This document shows, one piece after another, positions 9,139-17,389 of a DNA stretch of 64,000 bases. Made by a program: the position numbers and the translations under genes. The notes under the pieces are model-generated. The model had not been told where the DNA came from. It ran no database searches and saw nothing but the letters and a program-made list of their open reading frames with translations. Each line of letters opens with the position of its first letter. The first letter of the stretch is position 1. Origin of the DNA: Dokdonella_A sp937902695 (GTDB lineage Bacteria; Pseudomonadota; Gammaproteobacteria; Xanthomonadales; Rhodanobacteraceae); the NCBI GenBank assembly GCA_048498135.1, contig JBEHYO010000001.1, forward strand, positions 62,001-126,000, given 5' to 3'.

Positions 9139-9267
9139 GGAAGCGACTTCGCATTTCGTGATGCATCGTCAATCGCTGAAAAGATAATCGCCGATGCCCG
9201 CGATATCCGTTGGTTGAGATACATTGAAAAAGACGATTATCGAGGGCAGACGGCCGCTGCGCCGCGA

Positions 9268-9489
9268 TCACAGGCGATACATGCCTTTGGTGCGCAGAAT
9301 CCGATCGATCTGATCGAGATGCTGGCTCGCTTCATTCGACTCGTAACTGAGGTCTGCGCGGTCGATGTACTCACGATCCACGACCGGCGCCGAAACGCCT
9401 TTGATCGAAGACAGAATCCTGTGGACGTCGTTGCCTATCAGATACGAGGACGATCCAGAATCTCGTCGAACCAGTATGGAATTGCGCAT
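9268..9489 (-). CDS. Small hypothetical protein (73 aa)
   Basis: A 73-aa frame with a GGGGGA ribosome-binding site 8 nt before the ATG. The sequence has mixed composition ('SSSYLIGNDVHRILSSI', 'EASQHLDQIDRILRTKGM') rather than the Arg/Ala-rich bias of antisense frames, which supports it being real. It is soluble, without signal peptide or Cys. It lies 129 bp upstream of the helical hypothetical gene in the same orientation. The function is unknown. Confidence 0.45.
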   Translation of the reverse strand: MRNSILVRRDSGSSSYLIGNDVHRILSSIKGVSAPVVDREYIDRADLSYESNEASQHLDQIDRILRTKGMYRL

Positions 9490-9966
9490 TATCTCGTCCC
9501 CCGGTCAGGGTGTTGCGATATTCACAATTGAACACTGGCGGTTGTACAACGTCCTGTCCGTTCGCTGCCGCACGCACGCGATCCGACGGTGTTGCGGCCT
9601 TAAGCTAGGCGGGCGCCATCTGCCTACCGGATGCCGCAACCCATCGAAGAAGCCCGCCTTCAATGCAGGCGGCATTGCCTCGACGCCTCGCTCCCTGATG
9701 TGCCGCCATTCGGCGTGCGCGCTCGCCATACGTAGGAAATTTCCTACACGGGTAATCGAACAATTCTTACGTGGTCACACCGGCATCTCGCCGCGCGCGA
9801 CCGACCGGCGCGCATAGGCAAGACGTATACGAATGCGCCGTGGCGCTGCGCGAGCGCAACATCGTGTAGCCGCTGCGCCACGTCGCGCGTCGGATATAAA
9901 CCACCATGTCGCGGCCGCGCGGCGCTAGCCTTCACGCGCACCGGCAGACCGGTGACGGGGAGTCTC
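9490..9966. other. Divergent intergenic region with a perfect 16-bp palindrome
   Basis: These 477 bp lie between the divergent small-gene/cyclase group and the LRR protein gene and contain no convincing gene. The notable site is GTAGGAAATTTCCTAC (9732–9747), a perfect palindrome. A related half-site TTCTTAC lies at 9773–9779. A TATAAA at 9895–9900 could be a −10 for the LRR gene, but no −35 is clear. Short frames on both strands have antisense-like composition. Confidence 0.5.
9732..9747. promoter_or_regulatory. Perfect palindrome, candidate operator
   Basis: GTAGGAAA/TTTCCTAC is fully self-complementary with no central spacer. It sits in a non-coding divergent region. Inverted heptamers of this type are typical of dimeric helix-turn-helix regulators such as NarL/LuxR-family response regulators; this is analogy, not identification. 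It could serve either flanking gene. Confidence 0.4.
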
Positions 9967-12564
9967 ATGAGAGCAACGATCGGATTCCGCACGGCGGCGC
10001 TGCTCGCCGTCGCGCTGTCGTCGATGGCCGGCATCGCAGACGCCGCGATTCCCGCGACCGAACGCGAGGTGCTCGTCGGTCTCTACGCCGCGACGCATGG
10101 CGAGGGCTGGGCCATCGCGACGAACTGGAACGGCGCGGCCGGCACCGAATGCACCTGGTTCGGCGTCACCTGCGATGCGGCCGGCGGGCACGTCGTCGGC
10201 CTCGCGTTGCCGACCAACAGGCTCGATGGACCGCTCCCCGCGCTCGATGGGCTCACCGAGCTCGCCGTGCTCGACGTGCACAGCGACGATTGCGTGTTCA
10301 TCGAGCCGCCGGGGGTCTGCCACGCGGATCCGAACGCCAATCATCTGCAAGGGCCGCCGCCGTCGCTGGCGGGGCTCGCGCACTTTCAAAGACTGTACGC
10401 GCACGCCGCGGGTTTCAGCGGCCCGATGCCGTCGCTGAGCGGGATGACGACGCTCGTCACGTTCGACGTCAGCGCGAACCTGTTGAACGGTCCGTTCCCT
10501 TCGCTCGACGGCCTGGACGCGCTCGAGGATTTCCTTGTCAGCGACACCACGTTCGTCGGATCGATCCCCCCGCTGAGGGCAGCGAACCTGCGCAACTTCG
10601 ACGTGTCGGGAATGCAGCTCGACGGATCGATTCCGGCGCTGGATCAGCTGCCTCGGCTCGAGACTTTCAAGGCGCGCTGCACGACGCTGACCGGTTCGAT
10701 TCCAAGTCTCGACGGCCTCACCCATTTGCAGACGTTCGACGTCGGGCTCTCGTTGCTGGACGGCGCGATCGGGTCGCTCGCCGGGGCCACGAATCTCGTC
10801 ACGTTCGATGCCGACGAAAACAGGTTGACGGGATCGATTCCGCCGCTTGCGGGACTCGTGCACCTCGCCACGTTCGACGTACACCGCAATCGCCTGAGCG
10901 GACCGATTCCCGCGCTGTCCGGCCTCGCCGCACTGCGCGACTTCATCGTCTGGGGCAATCGGCTGTCGGGGCCGATCCCCAGCCTTGCCGGCCTCACGCA
11001 GCTCGCGATGTTCGACATCTCGGCGAACCAGCTCACCGGGCCGATTCCGCCGCTCGCCGGACTCACTTCGCTGCAGTGGCTCATGGCCTATCAGAATCAG
11101 CTGAGCGGACCGATCCCGCCGCTCGCCCATCAGGGCATCGACGCGTTGTTCTGGTTCGTCGCATTCGAAAATCAGCTGACCGGCCCGATCCCCTCGCTCG
11201 AAGGTCTTTCGCACTTGAATTACTTTTCGGTGCGCGACAACCGGCTGACAGGGTCGCTGCCGGCGCTCGCGGGGCAATCGCTGGACGCGCTGACGCAGTT
11301 CGAAGCGGACCGCAACCAGCTGACCGGCTCGATTCCGGAACTGTCGGACGTCAACGTCTACATCCTCACCGTGAGCTCGAATGCGCTGACGGGCCCCATT
11401 CCAGGGATTCCGGCGACGCTGTATCAGTTCGACGCCAGCGACAACCATCTCAGCGGCCCGATCCCCGATCTCTCGCACGCCGACGCGTTGCAAGGATTCA
11501 ATGTCGGGTTCAACGATCTGAGCGGATCCCTTCCCGCGCCGGCCGCGCGCATGGATCAGCAGCCGAATGTTGCCGGCGTCTCCGTCTGCCCGAACCACCT
11601 GACGCCGTCGCCATCCGCGGCATGGGACGCGATCGTCGGCCACTCGCCGTGGTACGAGGGCTGCGCCGACAGCTACGTCGATCCGGACCAGTTCGGCCTC
11701 ACCGGCGCGTGGTACGACACCGCCGATCCCGGCAAGGGATTCTTGATCGACGCGATGCCCGATCACGTCGCGCCCGGCGTCGGCACCTACTTCGGCGGCT
11801 GGTTCAATTTCCTGTGCGACGTCTACAGATGTCCTGACGGAACGCCCGACGACGAGCAAGGCCGCCAACAGTGGTTCAGTTTCCAGGAAAACGTCGACGC
11901 TGCGAATGCGTACCCGCGCCTGACCGTCTACGAAAGCCGCAGCGGCAATTTCGACGCGCCGCCCGCCGTCGGCGCGACGCCGATCGGCATCTTCGCGCTC
12001 GCGTTCGACGATTGCTCGCACGGGATGCTGCGCTATCACCTGCCGGGTACGCTCTATCAGGATCGCACGATCCGCCTGACGCGTCTGACGCCGAGCACGC
12101 GGTGCACGCCGGACGCCGCTCCGGCCGCGGTGCCGCCGTCGAACACGTTGCTATCCGGTGCGTGGTACGACCCGACGACGGCGGGACAGGGGCTCGTCTT
12201 CGACATCAACGCGGAGAACGGCGTGCTGTTCGCCGCGTGGTACACGTACGCGGTGGATGGTGCCGGGCTGGACCCCGCCGCGGGGCAGCGCTGGTACACG
12301 CTGCAGGCCCGGATCGCGCCCGATGCGCGCACGTTCCCGGGCGTGACGATCTACGACACGATCGGCGGCATCTTCGATGCGGCCTGGCCTCCGGGCCAAA
12401 GCGACTTCATGACGACGACGCCGGTCGGCAGCACCGACATCACGTTCCAGAGCTGCTCGATGCTGACGATCGACTACCGCTTCACGGCCGGCGAGAACGC
12501 CGGCCGCACGGGAACGCTGCATCTGGCGCGCCTCAGCCCCGTGCCGGCAGGCTGCGTCGGCTGA
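9967..12564 (+). CDS. Secreted leucine-rich-repeat protein with two C-terminal β-rich repeats
   Basis: This is an 865-aa exported protein. The ATG at 9967 has GGGGAG 6–7 nt upstream and opens a clear signal peptide (cleavage after 'AGIADA', ~residue 26); an in-frame ATG 15 bp earlier lacks this. A cap resembling the plant-type LRR N-terminus follows ('TEREVLVGLYAATHGEGW', then 'ECTWFGVTCD'). About 19 LRRs of the plant 'L(S/T)GxIPxLxxLxxL' pattern span residues ~75–530. Two copies of a ~140-residue module end the protein ('GAWYDTADPGKGF' and 'GAWYDPTTAGQGL', each with 'RLTR/RLSP' near its end and paired Cys). The module is common in secreted proteins of this order but has no known activity. 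It probably acts on the surface or outside the cell in binding; no catalytic site is seen. A similar LRR cap recurs in the protein at 55454. Confidence 0.85.
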   Translation: MRATIGFRTAALLAVALSSMAGIADAAIPATEREVLVGLYAATHGEGWAIATNWNGAAGTECTWFGVTCDAAGGHVVGLALPTNRLDGPLPALDGLTELAVLDVHSDDCVFIEPPGVCHADPNANHLQGPPPSLAGLAHFQRLYAHAAGFSGPMPSLSGMTTLVTFDVSANLLNGPFPSLDGLDALEDFLVSDTTFVGSIPPLRAANLRNFDVSGMQLDGSIPALDQLPRLETFKARCTTLTGSIPSLDGLTHLQTFDVGLSLLDGAIGSLAGATNLVTFDADENRLTGSIPPLAGLVHLATFDVHRNRLSGPIPALSGLAALRDFIVWGNRLSGPIPSLAGLTQLAMFDISANQLTGPIPPLAGLTSLQWLMAYQNQLSGPIPPLAHQGIDALFWFVAFENQLTGPIPSLEGLSHLNYFSVRDNRLTGSLPALAGQSLDALTQFEADRNQLTGSIPELSDVNVYILTVSSNALTGPIPGIPATLYQFDASDNHLSGPIPDLSHADALQGFNVGFNDLSGSLPAPAARMDQQPNVAGVSVCPNHLTPSPSAAWDAIVGHSPWYEGCADSYVDPDQFGLTGAWYDTADPGKGFLIDAMPDHVAPGVGTYFGGWFNFLCDVYRCPDGTPDDEQGRQQWFSFQENVDAANAYPRLTVYESRSGNFDAPPAVGATPIGIFALAFDDCSHGMLRYHLPGTLYQDRTIRLTRLTPSTRCTPDAAPAAVPPSNTLLSGAWYDPTTAGQGLVFDINAENGVLFAAWYTYAVDGAGLDPAAGQRWYTLQARIAPDARTFPGVTIYDTIGGIFDAAWPPGQSDFMTTTPVGSTDITFQSCSMLTIDYRFTAGENAGRTGTLHLARLSPVPAGCVG

Positions 12565-12659
12565 CGGCGGTCCGTCCGGCGCCGCCTGGCCTGCCTTCAG
12601 CTGCCAGACAGGTTCGCTGCGCCACAGCATGAACGGCCGATGCCCGCAATCCTTGATTC

Positions 12660-12675
12660 GCGGGCTTAAGCCCGC
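12660..12675. terminator. Palindrome after the LRR gene, possible terminator
   Basis: GCGGGCTTAAGCCCGC is a perfect 16-bp palindrome about 95 bp after the LRR stop and 39 bp before the next start. No T-run follows, so intrinsic termination is uncertain. It may be a simple mRNA-end hairpin. Confidence 0.3.
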
Positions 12676-12714
12676 CATGCTGAGCCCCGCACCCCCCTAA
12701 CAAGGACCGACCCC

Positions 12715-12903
12715 ATGACCAAACTCGACAAGCCCCTGCGTCGTGAGATCGCGATCGGCGATCAGGCTTACACGCTCACGATCGATCCCGATGGTCTCAA
12801 GCTCGTGCCGAAGGGCCATCGCAACGGCGTATCGCTTTCGTGGAAGGACGTCGTCAGCGGCGACGCCGCGATCGCATCGGCGCTGCAGGCCTCGACGCAC
12901 TGA
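12715..12903 (+). CDS. Small conserved-looking protein (62 aa)
   Basis: A 62-aa frame with AAGGA 8 nt before the ATG. The sequence is balanced ('REIAIGDQAYTLTIDPDGLKLV', then 'GHRNGVSLSWKDVVSGDAA') and suggests a small β-rich cytoplasmic protein. I recall similar ~60-residue uncharacterised proteins in proteobacteria but cannot name a family. It stands alone between the LRR gene and a convergent dehydrogenase-like gene. No function is assigned. Confidence 0.7.
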   Translation: MTKLDKPLRREIAIGDQAYTLTIDPDGLKLVPKGHRNGVSLSWKDVVSGDAAIASALQASTH

Positions 12904-12997
12904 GTGTCTCGCGCGCGCCCCGGCGTGCGCCTGCGCTGCCGGTCCGTTCCCGGCAATCGCTCCCGACGTGAACCACTCCGCGCTGTTCGCCGTCCGG

Positions 12998-14344
12998 TCA
13001 TTCGGACGGCACAGCGCTTCCCGCCGCGGTGACGCGCCAGACGCGCCCGCCGACGTCGTCGGCCACCAGCAGCGCGCCGCCCTTTCCTACCGCAACGCCC
13101 ACCGGCCGGCCCATCGCCTCGCCCTTGTCGTCGAGGAAGCCGGTGAGGACGTCCTCGGGTTTGCCCGTCGCCCTGCCGTGCTCGAACGGCACGAAGATGA
13201 CGCGGTAGCCGGAGAACGGCTTGCGGTTCCACGACCCGTGCTGGCCGACGAACGCGCCGCCGCGATAGCGCGACGGCAGCGCATCGCCCTCGTAGAACGT
13301 GAAACCGAGCGAGGCTGTGTGCGAGCCGACCGCGTAGTCGGGCACGAGCGCACGCGAAACGAGATCGGGCCGCGGCGGCTCGGCGCGCGTGTCCACGTGC
13401 TGGCCGTAGTAGCTGTAGGGCCAGCCGTAGAAGCCGCCGTCGCGCACCGAGGTGATGTAGTCCGGCACGAGATCGTTGCCGAGCTCGTCGCGTTCGTTGA
13501 CGGCCGTCCATAGCGCGCCCGTCTCCGGCTCCCAGCCCATGCCGTTCGCATTCCGCAGGCCGCTCGCGAAGACGCGCGACGCGCCCGTCTTCGGATCGAT
13601 CTCGAGAATGTCGGCGCGATCCTTCTCGGCCGCGACGCCGTTCTCGAGCACGTTGCTGTTCGAGCCGACCGTGACGTAGAGCTTGCTGCCGTCGCGGCTC
13701 GCGATCACGTTCTTCGTCCAGTGATGGTTGATCGTGCCGGCCGGAAGATCTGCGACCTTCGTGCCGGCGCCGTCGATGTGCGTCGCGCCGGTGTCGTAGC
13801 GAAAGCGCAGCAGCGCGTCGGTATCGGCGACGTAGAAATCGTTGCCGACCAGCGCCATCCCGAACGGCGAATTGAGGTTAGCGATGAAGACGCTGCGCGT
13901 CTCGGCGATGCCGTCGCCGTCCCCGTCGCGCAGCAGCGTGATGCGATTCGCGCTCGGCGCGCCCGAACCCGCCCTGCTCATGAGCTTGGTCATGACGAAG
14001 CCCCTGAACCCCTTGCGGTCGTCGGGTTTCGGCGGGGCGTCGGTCTCGGCGACGAGCACGTCGCCGTTCGGCAGCACGTAGAGCCAGCGCGGGTGTTCGA
14101 GATCGGCGGCGAACGCGTTGACTGCAAGGCCCTGTGCGGGCGTCGGCTCTGCGCCTTGCGGCCAGTGCGTAGCCTTCGCCACGCGCACCGTCGGAATGAG
14201 CGACGGGTCGGGCGCGGGCAGGACGGGCGCGCTGCCGCTGCCCGCGTCGATCGGCATGGCCTTGTCGGACGCGCACGCGGCCAGCGCGAGCGAGCACGCA
14301 AGCGTCACGAGATGCGCGATGGGGTTTCTGGACGGCTGTTGCAT
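12998..14344 (-). CDS. Lipoprotein of the PQQ-dependent sugar/sorbosone dehydrogenase family
   Basis: This 448-aa protein begins with a lipoprotein signal ('LALAACAS', lipidated Cys24), placing it on a membrane facing the periplasm. The body is a six-bladed β-propeller of the soluble glucose/sorbosone dehydrogenase type. Examples are 'HPRWLYVLPNGDVLVAETD', 'LNSPFGMALVGNDFYVADTD', 'HHWTKNVIASRDGSKLYVTVGSNSN', 'GLRNANGMGWEPETGALWTAVNERDELG' and 'GQHGSWNRKPFSGYRVIFVPF'. In family members the first His and the Arg after 'SGL' help bind PQQ and act as base. The real substrate is unknown, and many such proteins are annotated only by homology. No PQQ synthesis genes are in the window. It runs convergently to the 62-aa gene, and a GCCGTCCG/CGGACGGC hairpin spans its stop. 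Confidence 0.85.
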   Translation of the reverse strand: MQQPSRNPIAHLVTLACSLALAACASDKAMPIDAGSGSAPVLPAPDPSLIPTVRVAKATHWPQGAEPTPAQGLAVNAFAADLEHPRWLYVLPNGDVLVAETDAPPKPDDRKGFRGFVMTKLMSRAGSGAPSANRITLLRDGDGDGIAETRSVFIANLNSPFGMALVGNDFYVADTDALLRFRYDTGATHIDGAGTKVADLPAGTINHHWTKNVIASRDGSKLYVTVGSNSNVLENGVAAEKDRADILEIDPKTGASRVFASGLRNANGMGWEPETGALWTAVNERDELGNDLVPDYITSVRDGGFYGWPYSYYGQHVDTRAEPPRPDLVSRALVPDYAVGSHTASLGFTFYEGDALPSRYRGGAFVGQHGSWNRKPFSGYRVIFVPFEHGRATGKPEDVLTGFLDDKGEAMGRPVGVAVGKGGALLVADDVGGRVWRVTAAGSAVPSE

Positions 14345-14669
14345 GGGGTCTCTCCTGCGTGTGTGTCGGCGACCCCCGTCGCCGTCCCTGGTCGAGCTCA
14401 GACCGGACGATGGCGCCGCGCGCTTGGCCTCTGCGTGAACGCACCCGATGCCTGTTCATCGCCGCGACACGTGGCTGAACCGAAGAACCGGCCATGGCAT
14501 GGAACCTGCAGAAATCGCAGCCGTAGACGGCGCAAAACCGCGGGCCGTCGGCCCGCGATCGCGCCGGGGAATCCAGGGGCAACGCATGCGTCCGACGAAG
14601 CTGCCACGGAGTGTCAGCTATCGACGCCGGCTGCACCTGCGAACTTCGATCACTAACCAGGGAAACGTC
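14345..14669. other. Intergenic region, no gene seen
   Basis: These 325 bp separate the divergent dehydrogenase-like gene and the DUF4124 gene. I see no convincing small gene, tRNA or strong hairpin. It should hold the promoters of both flanking genes, but no clear −35/−10 pair was identified. Confidence 0.5.
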
Positions 14670-15185
14670 ATGAAGAGCTCGCTGTTGCTCATCCTGCTTG
14701 CGGCCGCCGGCTTCGCCTCGTCCGCGTCCGCGGGTGCGATCTACAAGTGCGCGGCTCCGACGGGCGGAACCGTCTACAGCCAGACGCCCTGCGGCAAGGA
14801 TGCGGCGCAGATGGCGTCGAACGGATCGAAGGCCAGCATGCCTGCCAACGATGCCGGCAACGACAAGGCCGTGCTCGCGCAGATCGAGACGCGTTGCGAT
14901 GCGGGCTCGCACAAGATCGTCGACGGCTACAGCGCGCAGTTCGCCGAAGCGAACGCGTCGATCGCCGATCTCCACAGGCGCCTCCTCGTGCAGGGCCCGA
15001 ACGGCATCGAGAAGGATGCCGACGTGCAGAAGAAGATCGACGCGCTCGAAGCGCAGAAGACCGATCTTCTGGGCGCGCAGGACCGCGAGATTTCGACGCT
15101 ACGCGAGCAGTGCGAGGTCGAACGCACGACCGAGATGAAGCGCCAGTCGGACCGCGACGCCGCGCACGCGATGGTCAAGCGTTGA
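14670..15185 (+). CDS. Exported DUF4124-domain protein
   Basis: This 171-aa protein has a signal peptide (cleaved near 'SASAGA', ~residue 22) and then the short DUF4124 module 'IYKCAAPTGGTVYSQTPC' with its two conserved Cys, probably disulfide-bonded in the periplasm. The remaining ~110 residues are helical and charged ('RRLLVQGPNGIEKDADVQKK', 'ALEAQKTDLLGAQDREI'), likely a coiled coil. DUF4124 proteins are abundant in Xanthomonadales and related groups and have no defined activity. A GGGA sequence precedes the chosen ATG. The longer upstream frame lacks a signal sequence and is not coding. Confidence 0.88.
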   Translation: MKSSLLLILLAAAGFASSASAGAIYKCAAPTGGTVYSQTPCGKDAAQMASNGSKASMPANDAGNDKAVLAQIETRCDAGSHKIVDGYSAQFAEANASIADLHRRLLVQGPNGIEKDADVQKKIDALEAQKTDLLGAQDREISTLREQCEVERTTEMKRQSDRDAAHAMVKR

Positions 15186-15275
15186 CCGTTTTTCCGGAGA
15201 AAACGCGTCCGCCCGGCAGGGCCGGGCGCCGAAACGGGTCAAAAAACGCTTCGGCACAAGGCAATTCGCAAAAAA

Positions 15276-15293
15276 AGCCCTGAAACAAGGGCT
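15276..15293 (-). terminator. Hairpin with T-tract on the minus strand
   Basis: AGCCCT/AGGGCT around a 6-nt loop. On the minus strand it is followed by seven T residues (15276–15270), the form of an intrinsic terminator. No minus-strand gene ends directly here, so its target is unclear; it might stop readthrough or antisense transcription. It lies upstream of the HU-like gene. Confidence 0.3.
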
Positions 15294-15400
15294 CTCCCGC
15301 TGCCTTTTCTCCCGAAACCCCGCTACGCTTCGCCTGCGGCGCTGCCCTAAGCAGCCGTGAACCGAACCTCATCAAAAAAACCGCAGGAGATCTCCGATCC

Positions 15401-15769
15401 ATGGCAATGAAAAAGAAGGCCGCAGCCAAGTCCGCCAAGAAACCCGCCGCGATGAAGCCGGTGACGCAAGCCTTGTCGAAGTCGGGACTCGTCAGCCATA
15501 TCTCGCAGCACACCGGCGTCGACACGAAGAGCACGCGTGCGGTGCTCGAGGCGCTCGAGCAGACGATGCACAGCGCCGTGAGCAAGAAGGGCGCGGGCCT
15601 GTTCACGATGCCGGGAGCTTTCAAGATGACTGCGACCGCCGTGGCGGCGAAGCCCAAGCGCAAGGGCATCGATCCTTTCACGAAGGAAGAGCGCTGGTTC
15701 GCGGCGAAGCCGGCCAGCGTCAAGGTCAAGATCCGTCCGCTGAAGAAGCTCAAGGACGCGGCGCTCTAA
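15401..15769 (+). CDS. HU-family histone-like DNA-binding protein with basic tail
   Basis: This 122-aa protein starts with a Lys/Ala-rich tail of about 20 residues, then an HU/IHF-like fold: 'QALSKSGLVSHISQHTGVD', 'VLEALEQTMHSAVSKKGAG', a β-arm region and 'PASVKVKIRPLKKLKDA'. Such tailed HU-like proteins are nucleoid components in Xanthomonadales and Burkholderia relatives. It lacks the GRNP arm motif of canonical HU; 'RKGIDPFTKEERWFAAKPA' replaces it, so DNA bending may differ. AGGAG lies about 11 nt before the ATG. A strong terminator follows the stop, so it is probably monocistronic. Confidence 0.85.
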   Translation: MAMKKKAAAKSAKKPAAMKPVTQALSKSGLVSHISQHTGVDTKSTRAVLEALEQTMHSAVSKKGAGLFTMPGAFKMTATAVAAKPKRKGIDPFTKEERWFAAKPASVKVKIRPLKKLKDAAL

Positions 15770-15795
15770 TACGCGTTGCCGCTGCTTTTTTCCGG

Positions 15796-15825
15796 CACCA
15801 CCGGCCTTGCGGCCGGTGGTGTTTT
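15796..15825 (+). terminator. Rho-independent terminator of the HU-like gene
   Basis: CACCACCGGCC/GGCCGGTGGTG forms an 11-bp perfect stem with a 4-nt TTGC loop, followed by TTTT. It begins 27 bp after the HU-like stop and faces the end of purA on the other strand. Confidence 0.85.
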
Positions 15826-15865
15826 CGTTTCCGCGTCCGGCGCGATGCGCCGCGCGCGCGGAAAA

Positions 15866-17158
15866 TCAGGCGAACGGATCGCGCAGCACGATGTTGGCGT
15901 CGCGATCGGGGCCGGTCGAAACGATCGCGAGCGGGCACCCCGCCAGCTCTTCGAGCGCGCGCAGGTAGGCACGCGCCGCGGGCGGCAGATCGTCCCAGCG
16001 CGTGATGCCGTGCGTCTCTTCCTGCCAGCCAGGGAACTCGAGGTAGACCGGCGTGCATTCTTCCCAGCCGGCCGCGTCGAGCGGCGCGTACTCGGTGCGC
16101 TTGCCGCGGTACTCGTACGCGATGCAGATGCTGAGCTTGTCCATGCCGTCGAGCACGTCGAGCTTGGTGATGCAAAGGCCCGTGATGCCGTTGATCGCGA
16201 CGGCGCGTTTCAACGCCACGATGTCCATCCAGCCGCAGCGGCGCGGACGGCCGGTGGTCGCGCCGTATTCCTGGCCGCGGTCGCGGAGCTTCTGGCCGAT
16301 CTCGTCGTCGAGCTCCGTCGGGAACGGACCGCCGCCGACGCGCGTCGCGTAGGCCTTGGCGATGCCGAGCACGTAGTCGATCGCGTCGGCGCCGACGCCG
16401 GTGCCGGCGAGCGCGCCGCCGACGGTCGTGTTGCTGGACGTCACGTACGGATACGTGCCGTGATCGATGTCGAGCAGCGAGCCCTGCGCGCCTTCGTAGA
16501 GGATCTTCTTGCCCTGCTTGCGCAGCTCGTGCAGGAGGCCCGCGACGTCGGACTTCATCGGCTCGACGTATTCGCCGAACGCCACCGCCTCGTCGAGCGT
16601 CTTCTGGAAATCGACAGCCTCGACGCCGAGATATTTCGTCAGCACGAAGTTGTGGTAGTCGAGCGTACTGCGAAGCTTCTCCGCGAGCTGCTCGGGATAG
16701 TGGAGATCGGCGACACGCACGCCGCGGCGCGCGACCTTGTCCTCATACGCAGGGCCGATGCCGCGCCCGGTCGTGCCGATCGCCTTGCCGCCGGCCAGCT
16801 TTTCGCGCGCCTGATCGAGCGCGATGTGGTACGGCATGATCAGCGGCGTCGCCGGCGAAATCTTGAGCCGCGAGCGCACTTCGACGCCGCGCGCCTCGAG
16901 CTCCTCGATCTCCGTCCGGAGCGCGGCCGGGCTCAGCACGACGCCGTTGCCGATCAGGCACAGCGCGTCATCGCGCAGAATGCCCGACGGAATCAGGTGC
17001 AGCACGGTCTTCTTGCCGCCGATCACCAGCGTGTGGCCGGCGTTGTGGCCGCCCTGGAAACGCACGACCGCGCCGATGTCCGTGGTCAGGAGATCGACGA
17101 TCTTGCCCTTGCCCTCGTCGCCCCATTGCGCGCCGAGGATTACGACTGATTTGCCCAT
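15866..17158 (-). CDS. purA: Adenylosuccinate synthetase
   Basis: This 430-aa cytosolic enzyme makes adenylosuccinate from IMP, aspartate and GTP, the first committed step to AMP. The N-terminal phosphate loop 'GAQWGDEGKGKIVD' with catalytic Asp and His ('HNAGHTL'), 'GTTGRGIGPAYEDK', 'EGAQGSLLDIDHGTYPYVTSS' and the base-binding 'NKxD-like' region 'ITKLDVLDGMDKL' are all present. The start is taken at the ATG giving 'MGKSVV', the family norm; an in-frame ATG three codons upstream is possible. Neither has a strong ribosome-binding site. It is downstream of hflC and a DUF2065 gene, an order conserved across gammaproteobacteria. Confidence 0.97.
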   Translation of the reverse strand: MGKSVVILGAQWGDEGKGKIVDLLTTDIGAVVRFQGGHNAGHTLVIGGKKTVLHLIPSGILRDDALCLIGNGVVLSPAALRTEIEELEARGVEVRSRLKISPATPLIMPYHIALDQAREKLAGGKAIGTTGRGIGPAYEDKVARRGVRVADLHYPEQLAEKLRSTLDYHNFVLTKYLGVEAVDFQKTLDEAVAFGEYVEPMKSDVAGLLHELRKQGKKILYEGAQGSLLDIDHGTYPYVTSSNTTVGGALAGTGVGADAIDYVLGIAKAYATRVGGGPFPTELDDEIGQKLRDRGQEYGATTGRPRRCGWMDIVALKRAVAINGITGLCITKLDVLDGMDKLSICIAYEYRGKRTEYAPLDAAGWEECTPVYLEFPGWQEETHGITRWDDLPPAARAYLRALEELAGCPLAIVSTGPDRDANIVLRDPFA

Positions 17159-17203
17159 GGGAAACATCCAGAAATAAAAGGTCGGGAACGCGAGTCCCCG
17201 GCT

Positions 17204-17386
17204 TCAGCGAACCACCTGCAGCACGACGAGCCCGATCACGATCATGCCCGCCCCGATCATACGCAACGTTCTCTCATCGATTTGTTGCAGCTGCGCGGCC
17301 ATGCGTTTCCAGAGGCCGGGCGATGCGAACAGGAAGAGTCCCTCGATCACGAGCACGAGGCAGAGCGCTGCGGCGAGCGTAGTCAC
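17204..17386 (-). CDS. DUF2065 small membrane protein (YjeT-like)
   Basis: A 60-aa protein with two hydrophobic helices (residues ~3–25 and ~43–59) joined by a charged loop ('LWKRMAAQLQQIDERTLR'). This is the DUF2065 architecture. It lies 3 bp after hflC and before purA, the position yjeT holds in E. coli. The function is unknown; the context suggests a role near the HflKC complex or simple co-expression. Confidence 0.88.
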   Translation of the reverse strand: MTTLAAALCLVLVIEGLFLFASPGLWKRMAAQLQQIDERTLRMIGAGMIVIGLVVLQVVR

Positions 17387-17389
17387 GCG

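Noticed and set aside
8770..9531. 253-codon plus-strand frame
   Set aside because: It overlaps the two minus-strand small genes, lacks a ribosome-binding site, and its content reads as an antisense shadow.
9505..9729. 74-codon minus-strand gene upstream of the small hypothetical gene
   Set aside because: Arg-rich, no ribosome-binding site and no sign of a domain.
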